Shown: positions 56,603-64,000 of the stretch, piece by piece
How the letters are laid out: the number at the start of each line of letters is the position of its first letter
Numbering within the stretch: position 1 is the first letter of the stretch
Assembly (NCBI GenBank): GCA_028095005.1
Contig: CM051460.1
Coordinates: 16,663,501-16,727,500 of the forward strand
DNA: 64,000 nucleotides
Direction of reading: 5' to 3'
DNA from: Rhynchospora pubera
Lineage: Eukaryota; Streptophyta; Magnoliopsida; Poales; Cyperaceae
Made by a program: the position numbers and the translations under genes
Notes under the pieces: generated by a model
What the model saw: only the letters and a program-made list of their open reading frames with translations
Database searches by the model: none
What the model was told of the DNA's origin: nothing

Positions 56603-57006
56603 TTATTGCTGTTGTTGCGTGGAACCAAAATCTTGGGCTTGTTGCTGTTGTTGCATGTTTATAATACCTGGGCTAGTGACTACTTGTAATATAGTGGATC
56701 CTTCCTTGATGTCATAGTCTGCTAGGCTGCTAGCGTTTTTGAATCCTGAAGCATTTTACCATGATATTGGAGGCTATTGCAACCAATGAAGTTTTTTTTT
56801 TTTTTTTCCTTCATTTGAACTATCAATTGCTTCAACGAACCGACCGTTTGCGTTCTCTCCACCTTAAGTTCCAGTTTCTCACCACCAGTCTCTACGAAAA
56901 TGAGCATTTCAGTTTTGACGCGGATATTGACATGCTTGACCAGTTCTGGGTTCTCAAATTTGAGGGTGATATTTTGTCCTCTAACTGTGTTGACTGTGAT
57001 ATCCAT
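56603..57006 (-). pseudogene. Ubiquitin-like gene I: half module, one ubiquitin fold, one tail unit; frameshifted
   Basis: The ATG at 57006 follows CTGCAG as in the paralogs. The half module and fold match F and G (MDITVNTVRGQNITLKFENP, LELKVERTQTVGSLKQLI). Two changes stand out. An A-run in the coding strand (56797-56812) inserts extra Lys residues after QMKE without breaking the frame. Near 56725-56740 an 8-bp tandem duplication (CTAGCAGC, CTAGCAGA) shifts the frame and gives a stop at once. Beyond it, the other frame continues DYDIKEGS, QVVTSPGIINMQQQQQ and a stop at 56603, so the ancestral tail had a single repeat unit. Clearly a recent pseudogene of the C/F/G type. Confidence 0.85.
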
Positions 57007-57866
57007 CTGCAGTTTAAAAGGAATAGAGATTATACAAGAACAGAGGCAAAAATATATTAATCTACTATTGTCAGGTTTCGCTTTAACACATTAATTTTTA
57101 AAAGAACACAAAATTAAACATGTCCTTTAAAAATTAATAAAAAATCATGCGAAATATGATAATTTTCTTCAATGTATGATGTTATTACGAGATTCTTCCT
57201 TTGTAAATCACAAAAAAAAAAAAGACGTCCAAATGAAGATAATTTTTAGGCAAGAATGTTTTCACCGCCAAATTCTAACAGAAACAGGACTTACATGTCA
57301 TATCCAGCAATCCAGCAAAAATAATAAAGTTTCTCCCCTTAATTAGTAGGCAAATTCCTATTATAATTTTTTTCTGTTTCGTTGTTGTGTCTTGTAAAAA
57401 AAATCCTAAAATAAAATACCAGGTTCCTCTACATTTTAATTTAGACCTGCACTACTATTTATCTAAGGCAATTGAAGGGATCTAATAATGAATGAATCTG
57501 GTCCATTGATTTTCTATCGAAATCAATGCATCCTTTAATTAAAATTAATAAATAAACTTGGTTCATATTAAATAATATAGACCACATTAATTATAATTAA
57601 TAATATTATTATTACAACTCCGTGATTAATACCAGACCTGTCGAGATTCGTGTGGCCTGTAAAAATCTATTCGTCGAGATGAATTTGTACGGTTCAGATA
57701 AAGGATATGCCCTCTACGGACCTAAAAGGATGCTGGTCAAGGAATTATTATAGATATCTACTGAATTCAATTGGATCAAGGGGCTGATTAGTAATATATT
57801 TCGATATTCCATTCCCACAGAAAAAGAATATTACCGCACAATAAGGGCTGTCAGATCGGTTCATGT
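57007..57866. other. Upstream of gene I
   Basis: The first part resembles the 5' UTR introns of F and C (for example GGACTTACATGTCATATCCA at 57288-57308, compare 37781-37800). No leader donor or TATA box was recognised. A possible break occurs around 57430, beyond which similarity to gene F is not evident. Confidence 0.4.
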
Positions 57867-58012
57867 TTTTTTTTCGAAGGCTTGTCGGCCAATGGCCAAC
57901 CGCAATAGCATTAAAAAATAAAAAGTTTTTACAGAGAGGTTAACACATAATTACACGTAAAAAGTCAGGCAAGAAAAAGAAAAGCAACTAAAACTATTAG
58001 CAGAATAAGTAT

Positions 58013-61000
58013 CTAAGCAAAGCCCCAAGCAGATGCCCAGTTGCGCACCAGCGTCTCCACCTCAAAAATAGTTTTATGTAAAGAAGGATTTTCATTTTGG
58101 AAAATAACTTTACAACGGAGTTTCCAAAGCGTCCAACAAGTAGCACTCCACACTAAATTCCACAATTCCTTCTTCTCCAAGTCGAAGGACATCCTATTTT
58201 GTAGCCAAAAATCTGTCATTTCTTGGAAGGGAAGGTTGATGGTCAGGTTAAAAAGAATTCCAATTGCTTGCCAAATGACAAAAGCAAATTGGCAATTTTG
58301 AAATAGGTGAGCAGCATCTTCGATATGTTGTGTGGAGCAAAGCACACAAGCTTGTTGAGCCGACCAACCTCTTAGTTGTAGATTGGCCTGAGTGAGAAGT
58401 CGATCTTGAAGGAGCAACCAAACAAAAGTTTTAATATTCGCTGGGGCCTTAAGTTTCCAAAGGTAATTATAGGATGCTGAGATAACCCCAGTATGCATCC
58501 TCCGTTTATATGCCTCGCTAACTGAATATGATCCTTGTGAGGACCAATTCCAAATCAAGGAACCGTCTGGAGCTACCATTACAGTGTGCCTTACGAACCT
58601 GTAGGTTTTGTAGGATGTCTCTCAATTGATTAGAGACCAATGGGTGTTGCAGTAACTCAGTTATCTGAGTGGAACCATAGATGCTTAAAATTGTAGATTT
58701 CCATCCTGATGTACCTTGAGTCATTAGAGCCCAAACCCATTTGGCTAGCAAGGCCTCATTTTGCATTTTTAGGTCATGTATACCTAACCCCCCATTCTGC
58801 TTAAGCAGACAACACCTTGACCAGTTTACTAAACAGTGTCCTCCAAGACATTTTTTATCCCCTCTCCAGAGGAAAGCTCGTCTAATTCTATCAATATTCT
58901 CTATCAACCATTGGGGTAACTTGATAACTTGCATTAAATGCAATGGCATCGCTGTCAATACAGACTTAACCAAAGTGAGCCTTCCAGCTAAGGATAGGTA
59001 TTTTGCCTTCCAGCCTTGGATTTTATTTTGGATTGCCAGAAGCAATGGTTGGAAGTGGATTTTCTTCGGCTTTCTGATAGACAAAGGAATACCTAAGTAA
59101 GTTAAAGGTAGTTCTTTACACTGGCACTTCAACAAGCCATGTACCACCGGAATTAACTCCTGTCTTAACGCAACTGGTACAAAAACAGATTTCGCATCAT
59201 TAATTTTAAGGCCAGTTAACTTTGCATAATAGCCAAGAATCGAAGTGATGAGCTTCAAATTCTTTGGATGCGCCTCCATGATGACCACCGTGTCATCGGC
59301 AAATTGTAGCGCCTTTGGGGGTAAAATAATCGCACCTGAGAAGAGATGGCTCGCATTAGAAATAAAACGCTGTAAAGCATCTGCCACCAATATAAAAAGC
59401 ATTGGTGATAGGGGGTCTCCTTGCCTCAATCCTCGTTGGTGGAGGAAAGGATGAGAGTCCATTCCATTGACCTTCACTACCGAGGACGAGGACTTCAGTA
59501 GAGTAATAATCCAAGAGATCCATAGGGGTGGGAACCCTCGTTCTACCATTAGGTTGGTGAGAAAGCACCAATTGACCGAGTCAAAAGCTTTGGCAAAGTC
59601 AACCTTGTAGAGAATAGCCGGAATTTTTCTTTTATGAAAATAAGAAAGAGTTTCTCTAGCTATCAAGTATGACTCCATGATTGTCCGACCTTTAGTAAAA
59701 GTCGTTTGAAGTGGGCTGACCAATTGTGGCAGGAAAGGGGCCAGTCTATTGGCCAAAATCTTAGAAATTATTTTAATGACCGTGTTCAAGACACTAATTG
59801 GTCTATAATCTCCAATTCCACTTCGGTTTGAACTCTTAGGCACAAGGCAAATATTAGCTTTGTTAAGTATTTCTAACCTTATTTGATTTGAGTAGAAATG
59901 ATTAATAAGTTGAATGAAGTCCGGCTTAATAATATCCCAGAATTTTTTATAAAACTCTGCTGGAAAACCGTCGGGTCCGGAAGATTTTCCCTTCGGTAAG
60001 GCTGCAACAACCCGATCAACCTCAGTTTCTGAAAAAGGACTCTGAAGTTCTTGTAACTGTAAATTCGGCCCTACTTTTCCCGTCAGATCAAACGGGGGTG
60101 GGTGCGGACCGGGGCTGCCAAGAAGGCTCTTGTAGTGAGTATAGAACGCACTAAGAATATCATCTTGAGATTCAAGATTTGTGTTATCAATAGGTAGTGA
60201 TGAGATAAAATTCTTTGCTCTCCTTACATTAACTGAAGTATGGAAGAACTTAGAATTGTTATCCCCTGAACGCAGCCAGTTAATATTAGCTCTTTGTTTC
60301 CATTTGGCTTCTTTTAATAAGACCAATTTATATACGTGTTCTCTAAGGTCAATTCTCAATTTAAATTCCCTAGAGGACAACATACGACGCTCCTCTACTT
60401 TATCTAGTAATCTAATGACCCATTTAGATCTGTGTAAAAAATTGTTCCAATTTGCAAACTTGACATTTGCCCACGCTCTGAAGGCTACTTTTACTGCCTT
60501 GAGTTTTCTAAAAAATAGTACTGCGTGATCGTGATGCGGGTTAACTGAGTTCCAAGCTTGTTGGATAATGTCCTTCACTTCTGAGAACTGAAGCCAATAA
60601 TTTTCAAATTTAAACTTTCTATTAGCCGTACGACCCGGATGCGTGATAGATAGGATAAGGGGTGCATGGTCCGAGGTAGTGACAGGAAGGTCTTTCAAAG
60701 AAAATATTAGATCTGAAGAGAACCAATGGTGAGAAACAAAAGTTCTATCCAGTTTAGTAAGGCACGGGATTGGACGCTTACTCGACCAAGTGAACCTTCT
60801 CCCATTAAGGGGAATTTCAAACAGACCCTCAATGCTAATAAAATCGTTAAATCGTGTCATGTTATCGAAAGATCTAGCTCCACCAGTTGTGTCAGTCACC
60901 TCTCTAATAAGGTTGAAGTCCCCTACTAGCACCCATGGCAAGTCATTTGTGGCTCTGATTGCAGCCAACTCATCTAGGAATAACCTCTTCCTTGCCTCTT

Positions 61001-61354
61001 GAATTGGGCCGTAGGCAGAGGTGATATGAAGGAGTACCCATCTCTCTCAAGTATCGCCGTAACGGAGAAAGATAACTTAAAAGAAGAGAGCGATGTATAC
61101 AGGTGTGACCAAACTAAAAGAATTCCTCCACTAGCTCCTTGCGAATCGAGAGCAATAAAATCAGAGAATGTAAATGGACATATTTTGCGTACAGAGAAAT
61201 AATTAGTAGAAGGCCACTTGGTTTCCTGTACGCACAAAATTTGGCAACGAGAGTCCCTTATGGTATCCTTAATAATTACACATTTGTCATTATCTGACAA
61301 TCCTCTAACATTCCAAGAAGTCAAATTAAAAAGAAAGTTTGTGGGTAAATTCAT
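58013..61354 (-). pseudogene. LINE ORF2 (endonuclease - reverse transcriptase - zf-RVT), two frameshifts
   Basis: Starts MNLPTNFLFNLTSWNVRGLS. Endonuclease motifs are SWNVRGL, VQETKW, GDFNLIRE and SDHAPLIL. Reverse transcriptase motifs are KSSGPDGFP, YRPISVLN, KVDFAKAFD, RGLRQGDPLSPMLFIL and the catalytic QFADDT. The C-terminal zf-RVT part contains RGWSAQQACVLCSTQHIEDA and HLFQNCQF. The frame is open for 816 codons (60968-58518). A one-base shift near 61025 separates it from the nuclease N-terminus, and another near 58578 from the C-terminus. All catalytic motifs are intact, so the copy decayed recently. Confidence 0.93.
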
Positions 61355-61902
61355 TAAACAGATTAGAAGTCTTTAGCATTAAAAATGCTAATTCCAAACC
61401 ACAACAAATTCGTTGTCTAAACGGCTTTGCAAAAACAAACAAATACTTAATTGCATTCGAGGTCATTGCATCATGACGTAACAAAATTAAAGTGACATAA
61501 CATCTGATTTTAATACAAACAAACACAAATAGCATTCCGAGCACCCTTAACAGTGCCGTAACATCTGAATTTATAGTCTCCAACATGAAGCAATTACTAC
61601 CATAATTAAAATGGAAAACACATTGCCCAAAAAAGAAGACTCCAAATACCAAATAGTGAAGAAAATTTAGGCGAAAAACAATAACTAGGTTACTAGTCTT
61701 AAGCATTAAAAAAATTAAAGACATACAACAAACTGTTAGGTGTCCAGACAGCTTCACCAAAACAATCACAAGCAACTTTTCTAGTACCATTACTAAAGAC
61801 ATAACATCTGATTTAATAGAACCCAAAATGAACCCTTGACTAAAATAACTAAAGTGGCAAACACAGTGCCCAAAAGATAAGACTCCAACTAACATAAGGT
61901 GA
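61355..61902 (-). repeat. Inter-ORF spacer of the LINE, with an imperfect tandem repeat
   Basis: Phrases such as GTCTTTAGCATTAAAAA / GTCTTAAGCATTAAAAA, TAACATCTGATTTTAATA / TAACATCTGATTTAATAG, CACATTGCCCAAAAAAGAAG / CACAGTGCCCAAAAGATAAG and GACTCCAA recur in the same order. This indicates an imperfect duplication of about 320 bases (61372-61680 and 61695-61900). It is non-coding in the ORF frames. Confidence 0.6.
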
Positions 61903-64000
61903 TTAAATGTTAGGAGACTCCTCCTCAAGATCATCGAGATCGACATCATCCATCTGGACATCATCAAGGCCATCAAATGAGAAATTCAGTGCTTCATCCG
62001 AGTCAATTGGAAGATCTTGCTCTGGGGTTAAACCCATGGTTGAATCAGTGGCAACGTGAGCTTGCTCAAGCAACCCACAGAACTGGCGCAAGCCGTCATC
62101 TTCCTCCTGTGTCCCCTCGGCATCAGCCATGGCATCCAAGTCAGTGCAACGCTGTAATCCAGCCACTTGTAGAGCTTGCTCAATCTCTTTTTTGCCATTT
62201 GAAGCCTTGCCTTTTCCAACAACAGTTTTGCGCTTCGCTTTGTTCGAACCTAATACAAAGTTAGATAGATTCTTAGAAATTTTCCTAAGGCGAGCACTTC
62301 TCCTTGGTTTTGACCCAATGGAGTGTTTAAAATTGGTTTCTATAACATCAGTGGAAAAAATTTCACACTGCACTGGTGCCTTTTGAACTTCCATTACTAA
62401 GGCAGGTGGTACTTTATTAACCAACAGTTCCAAATTGAAAGGAGTGCTAGGAGGGTGAGAAGAGAAGGGGACAGAAAGCAAAGATGACTTACTTGGAGTG
62501 GCCTGGTTTGTTGTTGTCCCTGATGGCAGTGCCTTAGTTATCATCTCTTTCCCAAGGTTTTTCTCTCCTGCTTGTGGTTGGATGTTGCGACCTTCTGTCA
62601 GAAGTGGCACAACAGCAGCCGAAAGAGGATTGTTAAGACTAGTCGTTGCTGTGCCTGAATCTAAAGACCCGTCACCCAACCCAACCATTTGTTGGTCGCC
62701 TGACGCAACCAAGTTGTTTGCCTTGGTCGAGGACACAAGTGAGCCCTCCGCATCCCCTATTGAGGGTAGTTTTCGAGCCCCCTTGTTGGTACCACCAGAA
62801 GACGACTTAAGGTTGTGAGCCCCACTAGATTGTCCCGCACCCCCCAAGTCTGATGTAACCTTTTTTGATTGAAAGGCAGCAGATAACATCTCAGCCAATG
62901 CCGCTGGTTCTAGCTCTTCAATGGCCAAATTATTTGAACCTTCCAATAACTGTGCTAGAATACGAGTACCAGCAGAGAAGGCCTCTTCCTTCTTTTTTAC
63001 TTCCCAAAAAGCTGAGCCTTTGAGGGTAGCCTCGATACGAACTTTTTCAACAGATTCTGGCATCTTTGCCCAGCTATCATATGCCACATCAAAAACAACT
63101 TTATCCACATGGTTTGCAACTGGTTTTTGGTAGGCTTTGTTATTAAACTTTTGTTGCACTTGATCAAAGTAGGACTGCGGCGGCGTTGGATCTGCCGGTG
63201 GTCTAGCAAAAGTTGGCTCATGGGCCCAACCTAACATCGCAACTGGGATCGGTTTCCGTATTACTCTTAAATTGAGACCAAAGTTGTTGGGTACATCCAA
63301 CAAACTTTTAACTGCTAAGACAACTCGAAGTTTTTCGAGGCTGGTTACATTTTCCAGTGGAGTATGATCTAATAACAGCCCTGCACGAGCCACCATTGGT
63401 ACCAGAGAGGCCCTATTCCAAGATGTAATAGGGACATGAAAAAGGTCGAGCCATACCTTGAAGTTGTATTCGACCGGTTCAGAGTCTATCATGGCATTCC
63501 AGGGATATGTAACTATTCCCATATCCTCTAACTTTGGTCCAAACCTCTGGAGAAACTCAGCTCTATCAGAACCTTTTGGGAGGAGCAAGATGTATCGAAC
63601 ATCAGCCATGTGAATGAGTGAGAAAGGGACATCAGTATTACAAATCGCCATTAAGGCCGATTGGATGCTGTCAGGTTCAAGACCCCTCTTCAAACGACAA
63701 TCAACCACTACCGCCGAGGCGAGGTTTTGAATGTCTCGAATATGGTCAGGTCCCTGGGGTACAAAGACCTCAAACAACTCTGGCCGTCCCTCAGGGAAGT
63801 CCTTAACATCAGTAAAACCTCTCGATTGGAGATTCTCCAAGGTTTTCAGTTTCCTTGCCTCCGTTGCACGAACAACGGTTTTGAGTTTTCTCTTACAGAA
63901 CCTGGTTTCATGACCGACATCGTTGCACTTAGAGCAAACAATCGCCTTACCAGTACAGTTAATACGGTCATGACCGACCTTTTGACATTGAAAACACCTA
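61903..64000 (-). CDS. LINE ORF1 (gag-like) with zinc knuckles, 5' end outside the window
   Basis: Open from the window edge to TAA/TAG at 61903, about 699 residues. It begins within two CCHC zinc knuckles, CFQCQKVGHDRINC and CSKCNDVGHETRFC (both CX2CX4HX4C). A basic segment follows (KRKLKTVVRATEARKLK). Residues after it contain SLIHMADVRYILLLPKGSDR and EYNFKVWLDLFHVPITSWNR, which resemble the RRM-like DUF4283 region of plant LINE ORF1 (inference). A Ser/Gly-rich linker and a basic SRRSARLRKI-like patch (KPRRSARLRKISKN) come next, then an acidic tail (DVQMDDVDLDDLEEE). The protein would coat LINE RNA. No lesion is seen. Here the knuckles lie upstream of the RRM-like part, the reverse of the common order. 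Confidence 0.85.
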   Translation of the reverse strand, partial: RCFQCQKVGHDRINCTGKAIVCSKCNDVGHETRFCKRKLKTVVRATEARKLKTLENLQSRGFTDVKDFPEGRPELFEVFVPQGPDHIRDIQNLASAVVVDCRLKRGLEPDSIQSALMAICNTDVPFSLIHMADVRYILLLPKGSDRAEFLQRFGPKLEDMGIVTYPWNAMIDSEPVEYNFKVWLDLFHVPITSWNRASLVPMVARAGLLLDHTPLENVTSLEKLRVVLAVKSLLDVPNNFGLNLRVIRKPIPVAMLGWAHEPTFARPPADPTPPQSYFDQVQQKFNNKAYQKPVANHVDKVVFDVAYDSWAKMPESVEKVRIEATLKGSAFWEVKKKEEAFSAGTRILAQLLEGSNNLAIEELEPAALAEMLSAAFQSKKVTSDLGGAGQSSGAHNLKSSSGGTNKGARKLPSIGDAEGSLVSSTKANNLVASGDQQMVGLGDGSLDSGTATTSLNNPLSAAVVPLLTEGRNIQPQAGEKNLGKEMITKALPSGTTTNQATPSKSSLLSVPFSSHPPSTPFNLELLVNKVPPALVMEVQKAPVQCEIFSTDVIETNFKHSIGSKPRRSARLRKISKNLSNFVLGSNKAKRKTVVGKGKASNGKKEIEQALQVAGLQRCTDLDAMADAEGTQEEDDGLRQFCGLLEQAHVATDSTMGLTPEQDLPIDSDEALNFSFDGLDDVQMDDVDLDDLEEESPNI

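Larger units (their letters stand above)
57867..64000 (-). mobile_element. Long LINE (plant L1-type), copy 6, 5' end outside the window
   Basis: Minus strand. The A-tail is the T run at 57867-57876. The 3' UTR (57877-58012) ends with the hairpin TTGGCC-ATT-GGCCGA and AGCCTTCG before the tail. ORF2 is 61354-58013 and ORF1 is 64000-61903, extending beyond the window. A 548-base spacer separates the two ORFs, and it contains an imperfect repeat. Only two frameshifts are seen in 6 kb, so this is the youngest and longest LINE here. It belongs to a different lineage from copy 1, which has overlapping ORFs. Confidence 0.93.

Noticed and set aside
1..64000. tRNA, rRNA or snRNA genes
   Set aside because: No convincing A/B box pair, cloverleaf or conserved rRNA/snRNA sequence was seen on either strand by eye; tRNAscan-SE or Infernal would decide.

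Overview
This is nuclear DNA from a flowering plant, most likely a dicot. It is AT-rich, its genes have introns, and transposable elements fill more than half of it. Two conserved host genes lie at the left edge in convergent orientation: the 3' end of a SPO11-type meiotic recombination gene (+ strand, 137-777) and a complete four-exon gene for ribosomal protein L34 (- strand, 1720-2892).

The most unusual content is a family of nine diverged ubiquitin-like genes and pseudogenes spread from 11.9 to 57.0 kb, called A to I here. They fall into three types. A and D are tandem ubiquitin folds. B, E and H are tandem ubiquitin folds with a Cys-containing linker, and they end in Arg-Gly-Cys instead of Arg-Gly-Gly. 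C, F, G and I have one ubiquitin-like fold followed by a Gln/Asn-rich tail of repeats. Every copy that keeps its 5' end starts with a truncated half ubiquitin module (about 33-36 residues) fused to complete modules. Most have the intron that plant polyubiquitin genes carry immediately before the ATG. The order A-B-C, D-E-F, (G)-H-I, with shared 5' and 3' flanks, suggests a three-gene unit copied in tandem, with G inverted. C has an in-frame stop, I a frameshift and H has lost its 5' half. A, B, D, E, F and G have open frames. No copy keeps a ubiquitin-type terminus that could be used as it stands, so these look like non-conjugating ubiquitin-fold proteins.

The rest is repeats. Four long or medium LINE (L1-type) copies lie at 6431-11553 (5'-truncated, clear target duplication), 20494-21021, 32840-35060 and 57867-64000 (running off the right edge), with two very short LINE tails at 23200-23353 and about 53012-53217. 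A Ty3/gypsy element with most of pol deleted lies at 26759-28650, and a MITE sits inside its 5' LTR. A 2.7-kb solo LTR (38990-41694) interrupts a small hAT-like element. Several elements with long terminal inverted repeats and 9-10-bp target duplications (Mutator-like) occupy 41957-44326, 44345-49140, 44775-45636 and the 5' UTR intron of gene G. Two fold-back elements built around a GATCGGAATCC palindrome lie at 3197-4770 and 13921-14272. A two-exon annexin gene fragment (30215-30688) is a pseudogene.

All assignments come from reading the sequence. No database search was run, so names of divergent elements are family-level inferences.
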